This document shows positions 36,465 through 47,518 of a DNA stretch of 64,000 nucleotides, one piece after another (within the stretch, counting starts at the first letter, position 1; every line of letters begins with the position of its first letter). Origin of the DNA: Spirochaetota bacterium (GTDB lineage: Bacteria > Spirochaetota > Spirochaetia > Treponematales > UBA12059); assembly GCA_026398615.1 (NCBI GenBank), contig JAPLSN010000024.1, positions 61,984-125,983 of the forward strand, given 5' to 3'. The position numbers and the translations under genes are program-made. The notes under the pieces are model-generated. The model was not told where the DNA came from. It was given only the letters and a program-made list of their open reading frames with translations, and did no database searches.

Positions 36465-37418
36465 TCATGCAAGTCCGGCTGGAGGCCGTCCCGATCCGGT
36501 CATCGCCCTGGCCAGCAGGCAGGCGCCGTCCACCGCCGGGGACAGAGCTTCCACGATCTCGAGCCCCGGCACGAAACCCCTGGCGAGCGTCGACACCCTC
36601 GCACGCAGGACGTGGTCGTTTTCGATGAAGCCGCCCCGGTACGCGAGCCGTTTTCGCCCGAGCTCCGGGTCGAGCGGTCCGGCCGCGGACCGGACCAGGA
36701 GGGCCAACTCACGCGCCGCCGCATTGAAAATGTCGGCGGCCAGCGGGTCAGCTCTGTCCCTCAGCTCCCCGACGACGGGGGCGAAGCGGGCGATCTCGCG
36801 CTTGTCGAGCCGTTCGTGGAACAGTTCGATGAAATCGAAGGGTGACGCCAGACCGAAATGCGCGAGTGCGGCGTCGATGAGCCCGCTGTGGAAGTCGCGG
36901 CCTTCCCGGGACTTGATGCCCCTGCTGATGGCCTGGAAGGCGACCCAATAGGCCGACCCTTCGTCGCCGAGGAGATGCCCCCAACCCCCGATCCGTATCG
37001 AGCGGCCGCTGTACACGCGTCCGAAGGCGATGGCGCCGGTCCCCGCTATCAGGAGCAGGCCCTCGGTATCGCGCAGCGCCCCGGCAAGGGCAGGCTCGGC
37101 GTCATTCCCGGCGGCGACAGCCGCTTCCTGCGGGATTCCCGCGGCTTCCCGCAGGAGATTCGCGAAACGCGGGCCATCTTCGGGCGCATCGACGCCCGCC
37201 GAACCGGCGAATCCCGCCGCGCAGTCCCGGGGATCGATTCCGGCTTCGCCGTACGCCCGGGAAAAAAGCCCGGCCAGCGTTTCGCGGACCTTCTCCATTG
37301 GGTTGGAGCGGGGATTGGTGCTTCCCGATTCGGCGTAAAACAGGCGTTCGCCGTCCAGGGTTTCGATGGCAAGCCGGGAATTCGTCCCCCCGCCGTCGAA
37401 ACCGAAAATCCATCGCAT
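36465..37418 (-). CDS. BadF/BadG-type ATPase, N-acetylglucosamine kinase-like
   Basis: WIFGFDGGGTNSRLAIETLDG...GFAGSAGVDAPEDG...LLIAGTGAIAFGR...GGWGHLLGDEGSAYWV. Confidence 0.85.
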   Translation of the reverse strand: MRWIFGFDGGGTNSRLAIETLDGERLFYAESGSTNPRSNPMEKVRETLAGLFSRAYGEAGIDPRDCAAGFAGSAGVDAPEDGPRFANLLREAAGIPQEAAVAAGNDAEPALAGALRDTEGLLLIAGTGAIAFGRVYSGRSIRIGGWGHLLGDEGSAYWVAFQAISRGIKSREGRDFHSGLIDAALAHFGLASPFDFIELFHERLDKREIARFAPVVGELRDRADPLAADIFNAAARELALLVRSAAGPLDPELGRKRLAYRGGFIENDHVLRARVSTLARGFVPGLEIVEALSPAVDGACLLARAMTGSGRPPAGLA

Positions 37419-37679
37419 GCACCGCCCTCCGTGTTTCCGGTCGTATCGCCGTGGTCACCGATGTTCAATCAGCGTCCGGTCAGGTTACAATACTGGGTAC
37501 GATAGCAGGGATCCGGGGAAAAGACAATTTGTGTTGTTTTTTCAAGCAACTATCAGAATAGTACCGGTAGCTGATCCATCAGGGAGAACGGAACAACCGG
37601 AAACCGCTCCGCTCTCGACCGGCTGGCGCGAACCGGATCGCAGAGGGGTCAACGCCGGGCACGAGCGAGGAGAGCCTTC

Positions 37680-38849
37680 ATGGGCATCATCTGCATCCAT
37701 AACGCCACGGTCCTGGCAGGTTATGCCAACATGGACAAGTGCGCCGTCATGGTCGAGGACGGCCTGATCGCCGACGTTTTTTCCGAACGCCGCTTCGAGC
37801 AAAAGCGCCTGCCTTCGGATGCCGTCGTCATCGATGCCGAAGGGGCTTTCGTCTCGCCGGGCTTCATCGACACCCATATACACGGCTTCGCGGGGTTCGG
37901 GACCGAGGACCTCTCCGCCGACGCGATCACGGCCATGTCCGACAGACTCGGCGGCTACGGTGTCACCGCGTTCTGCCCCACCATCTACCCGATGGAAGAA
38001 GGGGACATGCTGGCGGCCATCGGCGCCTGCGTCGACGCGATGGGCCGGGAACAAGGCGCGCGCATCATGGGCGTCCACCTGGAAGGCCCCTTCATCTCCC
38101 CCGCGCGCCTGGGGGTCCAGCGCCCCGAACACGTCCGTCCCGTCGACCTGGACCTCATGGAGCGCCTGTACGAAGCCGGACGCGGCAGGATCACCAACAT
38201 GACCGTGGCTCCCGAACTCAAGGGGATGCGCGAGCTGGCCCTCTATTGCATCAAGCGGAACATCGTGCTCCAGGCGGGCCACACGGACGCCACCTACGAG
38301 AACATGCTGGAGGGAATGCAGGCGGGCATCCTCCACTCCACCCACTTCTTCAACGCGATGTCGAGGCTCCACCACCGCGACCCCGGGGCCGTGGGCGCCA
38401 TCATGATCCACTCCGAACTTTCCTGCGAGATCATCGCCGACGGGAAGCACGTCCACCCGGATCTCATCCGCCTGCTTCTCCGGGACAAGCCGGCCAGCAA
38501 GGTCGTCCTCGTCACCGATTCTCTCAAGCCGACGGAGCAGGTCAACTGCCCGCTCTACGCGAACCGCGAGCTCGTGGCGCTCAGGGACGGCGTCTTCCGG
38601 CGGGAGAGCGACGACGTCATGGCGGGCTCCGCGCTCACGATGATCGAAGGCGTCCGCAACCTCGTTTCCTACGGCATCCCGATCGAGGTGGCCGCCCAGA
38701 TGGCCGCGGCGAACCCTTCGAGGATACTGTCGCTCGGCAAGCGCGGACTTCTCGTCCCGGGCTACGAGGCGGACATCGCGGTGTTCGACGGGGATTTCCG
38801 GGTGCTCGCGACGATCGCCGGCGGCCGCTTCGTCAAGCGCAATATTTGA
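37680..38849 (+). CDS. nagA: N-acetylglucosamine-6-phosphate deacetylase
   Basis: [17 protein letters not shown]...[23 protein letters not shown]...[44 protein letters not shown]. Confidence 0.95.
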   Translation: MGIICIHNATVLAGYANMDKCAVMVEDGLIADVFSERRFEQKRLPSDAVVIDAEGAFVSPGFIDTHIHGFAGFGTEDLSADAITAMSDRLGGYGVTAFCPTIYPMEEGDMLAAIGACVDAMGREQGARIMGVHLEGPFISPARLGVQRPEHVRPVDLDLMERLYEAGRGRITNMTVAPELKGMRELALYCIKRNIVLQAGHTDATYENMLEGMQAGILHSTHFFNAMSRLHHRDPGAVGAIMIHSELSCEIIADGKHVHPDLIRLLLRDKPASKVVLVTDSLKPTEQVNCPLYANRELVALRDGVFRRESDDVMAGSALTMIEGVRNLVSYGIPIEVAAQMAAANPSRILSLGKRGLLVPGYEADIAVFDGDFRVLATIAGGRFVKRNI

Positions 38850-38874
38850 CAAGGATCATGGGAGGAGGAAGACA

Positions 38875-39678
38875 GTGAGGCTCGTCATCAGGCAGGACTT
38901 CGACGCCGTCTCCCTCTGGGCGGCCAACCACGTCGTGCGTCGCATCAATGCCGCGAAGGCAGCTGCGGAGAAGCCCTTCGTGCTGGGACTGCCCACGGGG
39001 TCTTCGCCGCTGGGCATGTACGCGCGGCTCGTCGAACTCCGCGCGGCCGGGAAGGTCTCTTTCCGGGACGTCGTCACCTTCAACATGGACGAGTACGTCG
39101 GGCTGCCCGAAGACCACCCGGAAAGCTACCACAGCTTCATGTGGAAAGCCTTCTTCGGGAAGGTGGACATCGATCCCGCCAACGTCAACATCCCGGATGG
39201 CAACGCGCCTGACCTCGGGGCGGAATGCGCGCGCTACGAGGCGAAGATCGGGGCGCTCGGCGGCATCGACCTCTTCGTCGGCGGGATCGGCGCCGACGGG
39301 CACATCGCCTTCAACGAGCCCGGCTCGTCGCTTTCCTCGCGGACGCGCGTGAAGACCCTGACCCGCGATACGAAGACGGTCAACGCGCGCTTTTTCGGCG
39401 GCGATTTTTCGAAGGTGCCGTCGACGGCGCTCACGGTGGGCGTGGGCACGATCATGGATTCTCGCGAAGTCCTCATCCTCGCGTCGGGCATGGGCAAGGC
39501 GCGCGCGCTCCGGCACGCGATCGAGGAGGGCGTGAACCACCTCTGGCCGGTGAGCTGCCTTCAGCTCCATCCGAACGGGATCATCGTGTGCGACGAGGAC
39601 GCGACGATGGAACTCAAGGTCGGCACCGCGCGGTACTTCAAGGAGATGGAGTCGACCACCTTCGACGACGGTGCATGA
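38875..39678 (+). CDS. nagB: Glucosamine-6-phosphate deaminase
   Basis: [19 protein letters not shown]...[26 protein letters not shown]...[18 protein letters not shown]. Confidence 0.97.
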   Translation: MRLVIRQDFDAVSLWAANHVVRRINAAKAAAEKPFVLGLPTGSSPLGMYARLVELRAAGKVSFRDVVTFNMDEYVGLPEDHPESYHSFMWKAFFGKVDIDPANVNIPDGNAPDLGAECARYEAKIGALGGIDLFVGGIGADGHIAFNEPGSSLSSRTRVKTLTRDTKTVNARFFGGDFSKVPSTALTVGVGTIMDSREVLILASGMGKARALRHAIEEGVNHLWPVSCLQLHPNGIIVCDEDATMELKVGTARYFKEMESTTFDDGA

Positions 39679-39795
39679 ACGACCGGGATGCCCCGGCGAA
39701 GGAAATGAACGGCACGGACGTGGGCGTTGATCCGGGTTCATTGCATCTGCGGCATCGACGGCCAGGAAGACCCGGAAGGCGCCGCGCGCCGATTC

Positions 39796-41823
39796 TCAGG
39801 GTTTCCTGCGTGTACCCGCCGGGCGCGTCCCTTCGACGGCTCCCGCTTTCCTGAGCAGCTCCGCCCCTTCCGTGTTGCCCATCCGGATCGCGCGATCCAG
39901 AGCGGTACTTCCATTCGCCATTTTCGCGTTTACGTCGACGCCGGCTGCTATCAGGAAACGGATCGTACCGTTCGAGATGGCGCCCTCGAAGCCGGTCGCC
40001 TGGTGCAGGAGGGTCGTTCCGTATGCGTCGACCTCCCCGGGATCTCCCCCTTTCCCGCAGAGCCATTCGACCATGCCGGGATGGATGCACGCATCGAAGA
40101 GGGCGGATCTCATCTGGGAGTCCTTTTTCCCCACGGGCAGGCGTTTTTCTTCCACCAGGTATCGCGCGAGCTCGAGGTTCCCCGACCCGCACGCGGCGTG
40201 GAGTATCGTCCGACCGTCGGATGCGACGGCGAAAAAATTCGCCCCTTTCGCGCCGAGGTACTTCGTCCGTCCGAGATTGCCGGTCTGCGCGGTCACGAAC
40301 AGGGGCGTCCTTCCTCCGCCTAGATCGACGTCCGGGGCGGAAAGTTCATCCACGCAGGAACGCCAGGCGCGATCGTCCGGGAGTTGCGAAAGCGCGTAAA
40401 AACGTTCACCCCATTCTTCCAGGGCGGTCTTCGGGGGGACGTTGCCGCTTCCGGGTGACGATGCCGCGCGGACACCGCCGCGCGTCTCGAGAAGGGAGGC
40501 GATCGCGCTCTTGCCATGCGCTTCCGCCCAATCCAGCGCGGTGCCGAACCCGCCGACCGCAATGGCCGGGTCGGCGCCCCTGTCGAGAAGATAGCCGACT
40601 ATCGCCGCATCGCCTCCCGAGCCTCGGTAGTCGACGGCGGTCATGAGTATCGTGAACCCCGCGTCGCCCTTTCCATTGACGTCCGCTCCCCGGTCGACGA
40701 GGAATTTCACCATGTCGAGATGACCGCCGAATACCGCTGCCTGAAGAGGGGTCCATCGTCCTTGCGGCTTGTCCAGGTTGGCGCCCGCTCCGAGGAGATA
40801 TACGGCGAGTTCCAGGTTGCCCGCGTACGCGGCAGCGACGAGCGGAGCGTCAAAGGCATTCTTCGCGTCCTGATCGTTCGTCAGCCCCCCCGATTCGACC
40901 AGCATCTTCACGATCCCGACGTCGCCCGCCCGCGATGCGTACTGCATCGCGGTCACGCCGTAGCGGTCGCGCGCCGACGGCGAGCCTCCCCGCGAGAGGA
41001 TGTCCCGGACGAGTTTCGCGTCGCGCCTGTCGACGGCGAGAAAGATGAGGGGTTTCCCGTCCGGCCCGGGATCGTCGGGGGAACGGACGAGGGGATACAG
41101 GAATGCGAACGATGTCGTCTTCCCGGACGCGTAGGCGCGGCATGCCGTCGCCGCCGGAATCGGCGCTTTCGCCAGCTTCATCACGAGCGCGTCATCGCCC
41201 GTCGCCACGATGTAGTCGAGGGCGGACATACCTTCCCCGGATGATCTCGCGGCATCCGCGCCGAGCTCGGCAAGTTTCAGGATCATCGTTCCGCGGTTCC
41301 CGCCGGACGCGAGATTGGACGCTGCAAGCAGGATCGGCGTATACCCCGACGGCGTGACGGGGTCCACCGGCGAACCGTACCCGATGAGCAGGCTGAACAT
41401 CGCGTATCGGCCCTCGCGGGCGACGACGTGGATCGGGAGGAACCCGTCAGAATCGGGGATCGAGATGGCGGATTTCAGAAGGGCCTTGTCCAAGCCCGCC
41501 TTGACGAGGTAATCGAGCATCTCGGGGAAATTCGCGTCCATGGCGACGGTATGCGGCCCCCATCCCGACTTGTCGAGCAGGTTGGGCGACGCCTTTTTCG
41601 CCACCAGGAGTTTCGCGATGGCGACGTTTCCGCGCGCTGCGGCATAGAAGAGCGGCGTACGGCCCAGGTCGTCCTTCGCGTTCGGATCGGCGCCGGCTAA
41701 AAGGGCGGCCTGAACGCCTTTGGCGTTTTCCCCCTTGACCGCCTTGAAAAGATCCTGGTTCGGCGCGGCCGAAACGGCGACGGATGCGGCGAGCGCGAGG
41801 AACGCGGCGAGCTTGAACTTCAT
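39796..41823 (-). CDS. Exported ankyrin-repeat protein
   Basis: Signal peptide MKFKLAAFLALAASVAVSAA, then many ankyrin repeats (AALLAGADPNAKDDLGRTPLFYAAARGNVAIAKLLV...); GGAGA RBS. Confidence 0.9.
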   Translation of the reverse strand: MKFKLAAFLALAASVAVSAAPNQDLFKAVKGENAKGVQAALLAGADPNAKDDLGRTPLFYAAARGNVAIAKLLVAKKASPNLLDKSGWGPHTVAMDANFPEMLDYLVKAGLDKALLKSAISIPDSDGFLPIHVVAREGRYAMFSLLIGYGSPVDPVTPSGYTPILLAASNLASGGNRGTMILKLAELGADAARSSGEGMSALDYIVATGDDALVMKLAKAPIPAATACRAYASGKTTSFAFLYPLVRSPDDPGPDGKPLIFLAVDRRDAKLVRDILSRGGSPSARDRYGVTAMQYASRAGDVGIVKMLVESGGLTNDQDAKNAFDAPLVAAAYAGNLELAVYLLGAGANLDKPQGRWTPLQAAVFGGHLDMVKFLVDRGADVNGKGDAGFTILMTAVDYRGSGGDAAIVGYLLDRGADPAIAVGGFGTALDWAEAHGKSAIASLLETRGGVRAASSPGSGNVPPKTALEEWGERFYALSQLPDDRAWRSCVDELSAPDVDLGGGRTPLFVTAQTGNLGRTKYLGAKGANFFAVASDGRTILHAACGSGNLELARYLVEEKRLPVGKKDSQMRSALFDACIHPGMVEWLCGKGGDPGEVDAYGTTLLHQATGFEGAISNGTIRFLIAAGVDVNAKMANGSTALDRAIRMGNTEGAELLRKAGAVEGTRPAGTRRKP

Positions 41824-41960
41824 CGCAATCTCCTTGGGGAAGTTCCCGTGGGCGGTTTTCCCGACAAGGTGGAGTATCGCGCTCCGGGAAGCAAGGATCA
41901 AACGGCGGATCCTGGCCGGCGACATCCGGCAGCGCCCCGAAACCGCGGGCGACATGACCA

Positions 41961-44228
41961 CTACTTCACGGTCATCCTGAACACGCCGTCCCAGTCCTCG
42001 GGAACCGGGTACTTCTCGAAATACGCGACCCTGTCCAGGAAGATGGCGCTCGGGCCGTCCTTGAACGCGGCGATGTTCTTCTCGAAGGCGATCCTGGCCT
42101 TCGCCCAATTCTTCTTGCGGTAGGCGATGAGACCCATCTCGAAGACCTTGCGGATCTTGTCCAGCTTTTCCGCGGCCCGGGATGTCGCCTGGAGCAGTTC
42201 GTAGATGCGGACCGGGTCCCTCTTGCCCTTCACCGCCACGAAGTCCAGCTCCCTGCAGACGAACTCGTCCTTGACGAGCCGGTAGACCGCGTCGGTGATG
42301 ATGGTCTTGGAGCGGTATTCCTTGTTGGCCCCCTCGAGGCGGGCCGCCAGGTTCACCGTGTCGCCGATGCTCGTGAAATCCATGCGGTCCTGGGCGCCCA
42401 CGGATCCGAAGACGACCGGACCGGTGTTCACGCCGATGCCGATCTCCACGGTGACGAGCCCTTCCTTTTCGCGGGCTTCACGCTCCTCCTGCATCGTGTG
42501 GCGCAGTTCCATGGCGGCACGGCACGCGTTGAGTTCCTTTTCGGGGCCGTCAAAGAAGGCCATGAGCTCGTCGCCCACGAACTTGTCCACGTCGCCGTGG
42601 TTCCTGATGACGATCTCGGTTTCGAGGCCCAGGTAACGGTTGAGGATCGATACGACTTCGTCCGGACGCTTGCCCTCACAGAGGGTCGTGAAGCCGCGGA
42701 TGTCCGTGAACAGGAAGGTCAGGTTCTTTTCGACCGATGACGAAGTGCCCTTTTCCGCCTGCTTGAGGGTCGAAGCCGAGATGTACGGTACGATGCCCCG
42801 GATGACCGTGACCATCTCCCCGATCTCGCCGGAGAGCGACTTGATCTCGTCGCGCGTGATGACGTGATCACTGTAGACGAGGTTTTCGGCGGACACCCTC
42901 GTCTCGCCGCGGATCATCCCGCGGAGCGAGTTGGAGATCCTGCGGACGCCCATCCTCAGGTAGAGCAGCGGACGGACGATGCGGTCGCCGACGATGAAGA
43001 CGATGATGGCCGACAGGTACAGGAAGAAGACGGTGATGGCGATCACGGAGGAGCGGGTGCGGAAGAAGGGTTCGAAGATGACGTCCTCGTCGAATATGAT
43101 GGCGGCGAGCCCGATGAGCCGGTCACGCCGCACGCCGTCCGCGGAGGCTTTGCCCTTCGTCGTGATGGGACTGATGAACGTGAGGACCTTCGCCTTGACG
43201 TCGGCGAAACCCGCCGAACCCTCGACGGCGCCGTACTTCGCGACGACCGCGCCGGGAATCGCCGGGCGGTCGGGGAAACGCTTGCCGGGAGCCAGCGTCG
43301 AATACTCGGACGCGAAGTCGGGAACGTTGCCCCCCGAGAGGGCGTCGAGATACACCTCGACCTTGAGGTTGGAAAACACCTCGAACGACGCGAAGTGGAA
43401 TTCGGCCCTTTCGTTCAGCTTGGACTGGCGGTCCAGGTATTCGAACATGGCAAGCGAATCCCCGAGGTTGATCTTGTAGATCGCCGCCGCCTGCTCCGCC
43501 TGGTTGCGCGCGCCGTCGCTTACGGCCTTGAAGATCGTCGCCCGGTAGCCGGTGAGCGTCACCGTCGAGAGCACGATGACCACGATGCCGACGACGCTCA
43601 TGAACGCGATGATCAGTTTCGTCTTGATGCGATACACGACCTCGAAGGCCGCGAAGAGCTTGTTCTTCCGGTCGGCCGTCGCCGCCTCGCCGGCCTTGAG
43701 GGTTTTCCGGAATTCGACGAAATCGTTGTACACGGGATCGAGCCGGTTGAGTATGCGGATCGCGAGGATCACGGACGCGACGTTACCCGCGAACGCGAGG
43801 AGCGCGACGACGTAGGCAATGACGGGCACGGCCGCGAAGTAAGCAGGTCGATCGCCGTACGCGGCGAACGGGACGACGAAACAATAGGCCGGGATGACCG
43901 TCGCGGCGATGCGAAGGAAGGCCGAAAGCCGCGTGCCGGGTCCGAATCTTTCGCCCTTGATGCCGTCGAGCGCGAAGCCCGAGAGCTTCCAGAGCCCGAA
44001 AAGCGGCATGGCCCACGCGGCGAACAGGGCGATGCCGGCAAGCGACAGCCCCGAGAGGCGGAGGTATTCGAACGGCAGCGCGAGCGCGGTCATGACCGGG
44101 TAGGTCCCGTCGACGGCGGTGGACGCACCGATCGGCAGGAACAGCCACAGGACGAACAGCGCGCCCGAAAGCCGGTCGAGGATGATCCCGGCGGTCGCCA
44201 TGGTGTCAGAACGGTTCACTTTTTCCAT
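41961..44228 (-). CDS. Membrane-bound adenylate/guanylate cyclase with HAMP-like linker
   Basis: KNLTFLFTDIRGFTTLCEGKRPDEVVSILNRYLGLETEIVIRNHGDVDKFVGDELMAFF...DRMDFTSIGDTVNLAARLEGANK. Confidence 0.95.
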   Translation of the reverse strand: MEKVNRSDTMATAGIILDRLSGALFVLWLFLPIGASTAVDGTYPVMTALALPFEYLRLSGLSLAGIALFAAWAMPLFGLWKLSGFALDGIKGERFGPGTRLSAFLRIAATVIPAYCFVVPFAAYGDRPAYFAAVPVIAYVVALLAFAGNVASVILAIRILNRLDPVYNDFVEFRKTLKAGEAATADRKNKLFAAFEVVYRIKTKLIIAFMSVVGIVVIVLSTVTLTGYRATIFKAVSDGARNQAEQAAAIYKINLGDSLAMFEYLDRQSKLNERAEFHFASFEVFSNLKVEVYLDALSGGNVPDFASEYSTLAPGKRFPDRPAIPGAVVAKYGAVEGSAGFADVKAKVLTFISPITTKGKASADGVRRDRLIGLAAIIFDEDVIFEPFFRTRSSVIAITVFFLYLSAIIVFIVGDRIVRPLLYLRMGVRRISNSLRGMIRGETRVSAENLVYSDHVITRDEIKSLSGEIGEMVTVIRGIVPYISASTLKQAEKGTSSSVEKNLTFLFTDIRGFTTLCEGKRPDEVVSILNRYLGLETEIVIRNHGDVDKFVGDELMAFFDGPEKELNACRAAMELRHTMQEEREAREKEGLVTVEIGIGVNTGPVVFGSVGAQDRMDFTSIGDTVNLAARLEGANKEYRSKTIITDAVYRLVKDEFVCRELDFVAVKGKRDPVRIYELLQATSRAAEKLDKIRKVFEMGLIAYRKKNWAKARIAFEKNIAAFKDGPSAIFLDRVAYFEKYPVPEDWDGVFRMTVK

Positions 44229-44249
44229 TGAGGGGCCCCTTTTTTTCCG

Positions 44250-45515
44250 TCATTCGCCGCCGAGCGCCTTGATCTTGGCGTCGGCCTTGTCGTAGTACGC
44301 CTTGGCCTGCTCGTAGTCGGGTGCCACCCTGAGGACGACGGTAAAACCGTCCCTGGCTTCCTTGTAGAGCTCGGCGTTGTAATCCTCCACCGCCTTGCCG
44401 TAGACGGCCTTGACCCGTTCCATCACGTCGGACCGTTTCGCGGCGACGCGATCCTTGTTCGCCTGGACCTTCATGTTGTCCCTGGCGATATCGATGGTCC
44501 GGATGGCGCCGGCAAGGTCGCCTTTCCGGATGAGGGCGTCGATATCCGCGAGCACGGCATCGATCTCGGCGTCAAAATCGCGGCGGGATGCCTCTTCCTG
44601 CGCCTTGCTCTTGAGCGCCGCCGCGTCGGCGGTCCTGGAAACGGCCAGGGCGGAGGATGCCTTCGCGTCGGCTTCGTCATATTTTTTCGCCGCGAAGAGA
44701 TCCTGTGCCCAGCGGTAGTAAAGCCTGTACTTGGCGTCCCGGAGCTCCGGAGTCGTCGTCTGGCCCGCGTCCGCCAGGGCACGCTCGGCGTTCCTTATGA
44801 CGGTCTCGGCGCCGGCGTAATCCTTCTTCTCCGTTGCGGTCTTGGCCTTCGCGAGGTCATCCGACACCCAGGCCCTGGCCTTGTCGGCGATCTCCTTGCG
44901 GACCCGCAAGGCATCGCCGTTCTTCGAGTCGAGGTAGAGGATCTCGGTGGCGAGCTTCGCGGCTTGGGTCGCGAGCTTGCCGCCTTCGGTGCGCCTTTTT
45001 TCCGCTACCAGGCGCTTTTCGGTCTCCTTGAGCGGGGTCACGCGTTTTTCGAGGAGCTTGGCCCTCAGGGGCTCGGTTTCCTTCCGCATCGCCAGCGCAT
45101 CCTTATTGGAGCCTTCGATGGCTACGGCACGTTCCACCGCGCCGCAATACTCGTAGTCGTCCCGTTCGTTCCGGTTCTTCTTGACGCGGTAGCCCTTGGC
45201 CTTCGCGACATAAAACGCCAGTCGCTCGGCCTTCCATGCGTTCGTCCTCGCGAGGTACTTGCGAGCGGTTTCGTTCAGCGGGTCGAGAATCAAAGCGTTG
45301 GTAAAGTGGGCGCGGACCAGGGATACCGCCCCGAAATCCTCGTTCTGGACGAGGCGCACGTTGTAGAGTTCCACGCCCCGATCGGCCAGCACCTGCGCCT
45401 TTTCCTCACGCGAAGCCTTCTGGACCAGGAAGAGGTCGGCGGTCATGGCACAGGACGAGGCGGAGAGCAGGACCATGATCAGCGCCGCGGCTGCCAGGGA
45501 CATACTTTTCTTCAT
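44250..45515 (-). CDS. Exported TPR-like lipoprotein
   Basis: MKKSMSLAAAALIMVLLSASSCAMTADLFLVQKASREEKAQVLADRGVELYN...; lipobox-like LSASSC. Confidence 0.75.
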   Translation of the reverse strand: MKKSMSLAAAALIMVLLSASSCAMTADLFLVQKASREEKAQVLADRGVELYNVRLVQNEDFGAVSLVRAHFTNALILDPLNETARKYLARTNAWKAERLAFYVAKAKGYRVKKNRNERDDYEYCGAVERAVAIEGSNKDALAMRKETEPLRAKLLEKRVTPLKETEKRLVAEKRRTEGGKLATQAAKLATEILYLDSKNGDALRVRKEIADKARAWVSDDLAKAKTATEKKDYAGAETVIRNAERALADAGQTTTPELRDAKYRLYYRWAQDLFAAKKYDEADAKASSALAVSRTADAAALKSKAQEEASRRDFDAEIDAVLADIDALIRKGDLAGAIRTIDIARDNMKVQANKDRVAAKRSDVMERVKAVYGKAVEDYNAELYKEARDGFTVVLRVAPDYEQAKAYYDKADAKIKALGGE

Positions 45516-45724
45516 AGAACCTCCAGGCTCCACACGAATCGAAACGCCCCCGTGCAGGCTGCGGGGGCGGGCTGTTGGCCGAGCTGCGGATGATCGGCGT
45601 ACGGACGTCCGTCGGCGGTAAGTTTATCCATACAATATACCGGATCGCTCCGATTTTTCACGGCCAATCATGCTGGAATTCGCCGAAAGGAAGGCGAAGT
45701 CCACACCAAACCGCTTCCGTTCGA

Positions 45725-47443
45725 CTAGCCGTCTGGAAACGGCTGGCTCGCACCGCCTGAGCGATCCGGGAAAAAACAGGTGATCGTCGTGCCCCGCCCC
45801 GGTTCGCTCTCGCCCCGCAAGCTCCCTCCGTGCCGCTCCATGATGGACCGGCACAGCGGCAGGCCGAGTCCCTGCCCGCGCTCCCCTTCGGTACCGAAGG
45901 TGGATCGGACGCCGTCCCCGCCCAGGGCCGTCGCCAGGGTCGCATCGTCCATGCCGATGCCCGTGTCCGCGAAGGCGAGTTCCAGCCCGTCCCGGAGCCG
46001 CTCCGCCCGGATCGACACGCTCCCTCCGCGGGGCGTGAACTTCATGGCGTTCTGAACGAGGTTCCGCACGAGGATGCGGAACTGCCGGTCGTCGGCCCGC
46101 ACGGTCGTCTCCGTTCCGGATATCCCGAGCGAGATGCCCTTCTGGCTTGCGATCATGGACACGAGATCCAGGCATTCGCGGACGACGGGCCCGACCTGGA
46201 CGATCCCTGCCGAGAGAGGCGAGTCCGAGACGGATGGCCCCACCCACCCGAGGAGATTGTCCAGGGTGCTGTAGATGGCTTCCAGGCTCTTCTGGGCTTC
46301 GGTGAAGATGATGCGGGTTTCCTCGTCCGGGATGCCGTCCTCGAGCCTGAACTTCACGAGCTGGCGGAACCCCCAGATCGGCGCGACCAGGTCGTGGCCG
46401 ATGATGGCCAGGAGCCGGGCCCGCATGGCAGCCGAAGCCCGGTTCTCCTCCAGCAGCGCCTCGCGGTCGGTGACGTCATCGAGGACACCGATGATCCCCG
46501 CCAGGATTCCGTCGGCGTCGCGGTAGACGGCCTTGACGACATGGATCGTCCGCGTTTCGCCCCGGCCGTCGGCGATCCCCATCCGGTAGCCGGTGATGTC
46601 GGATGGGGTATTCCTGAGCGTGGAATCGCTCGCATCGATGGGTATCGCAGCCGTTTCGCCGAAGAGCTCGTCCGCGCGCTTGCCGACGATATCCCTTCCT
46701 TCCCGTCCGAAGAAATCGCAGTATGCCTGGTTGCAGCCCGTGAAGATGCCGTCCATCGACTTGTGGAAGACCGGCATCGGGATGGCGTCGAGCAGGGTCT
46801 GCCGGAAGCTCAAGCCCTCGGCGATCATGCTGGACGTGCGCCGGAGGTTGGAAATGACCCGCTCCCGTTTCCCCGTTTCACGTTCGATCAGTGCGTCCAG
46901 CGAGTACATGCCCACATAGAGGAAAGCGAGGAGGGCGAAGAGGTGGATAAAGGATACCGGGTAGCCGCCGCGGAGCAGGCCGGGCAGCCCGGGAATGAGC
47001 CGTGGATCCGCCAGGGTCATTGAATACTCACCGAGCACGACGGCGGAGGACAGGAGGAACCAGGGCCTCGAAGGCTTCCTCCCGGCGCAGAACACCACGA
47101 TGGTCGGCGCCAGGACGTTGAGCAGGGGATAGATCTCGATCGGGTCGACGAAGGTGGAGTAGACGGAACTCGCGATGGCGGTCGCGGCCATGATGCCGCC
47201 CGCGGCGCTGGCGGAAATTCCGAACCTCACGAGGACGAGCACGACCGCATACGCGGCCGTGAAGGAAACGCCGGCCAGGGCGCCGGGTTTCCCCTCGGCC
47301 AGGGGAATGGCGCCGTTCAGGAGCGAGGAAACGGCGAGGATGAGCAGGGTCACGACGAGCAGTTCGGTTCGGTACGCTCCGGGGACGGAATCGTCGAACC
47401 GTGCGGGGAGGAAGAATCCGATGGCCCGTCTGCAAGGATTCAT
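45725..47443 (-). CDS. Membrane PAS-domain sensor histidine kinase
   Basis: N-terminal TMs; PAS segment; IGHDLVAPIWGFRQLVKFRLEDG; NLVQNAMKFTPRGGSVSIRA; GERGQGLGLPLCRSIMERHGGSL. Confidence 0.9.
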   Translation of the reverse strand: MNPCRRAIGFFLPARFDDSVPGAYRTELLVVTLLILAVSSLLNGAIPLAEGKPGALAGVSFTAAYAVVLVLVRFGISASAAGGIMAATAIASSVYSTFVDPIEIYPLLNVLAPTIVVFCAGRKPSRPWFLLSSAVVLGEYSMTLADPRLIPGLPGLLRGGYPVSFIHLFALLAFLYVGMYSLDALIERETGKRERVISNLRRTSSMIAEGLSFRQTLLDAIPMPVFHKSMDGIFTGCNQAYCDFFGREGRDIVGKRADELFGETAAIPIDASDSTLRNTPSDITGYRMGIADGRGETRTIHVVKAVYRDADGILAGIIGVLDDVTDREALLEENRASAAMRARLLAIIGHDLVAPIWGFRQLVKFRLEDGIPDEETRIIFTEAQKSLEAIYSTLDNLLGWVGPSVSDSPLSAGIVQVGPVVRECLDLVSMIASQKGISLGISGTETTVRADDRQFRILVRNLVQNAMKFTPRGGSVSIRAERLRDGLELAFADTGIGMDDATLATALGGDGVRSTFGTEGERGQGLGLPLCRSIMERHGGSLRGESEPGRGTTITCFFPDRSGGASQPFPDG

Positions 47444-47518
47444 GAAGCCATTATAAGCGCAAACACCGCGGTATTTCCATGTTCGACCGGCCCGGACGCC
47501 ATGATCGGTCCCTTCCCG

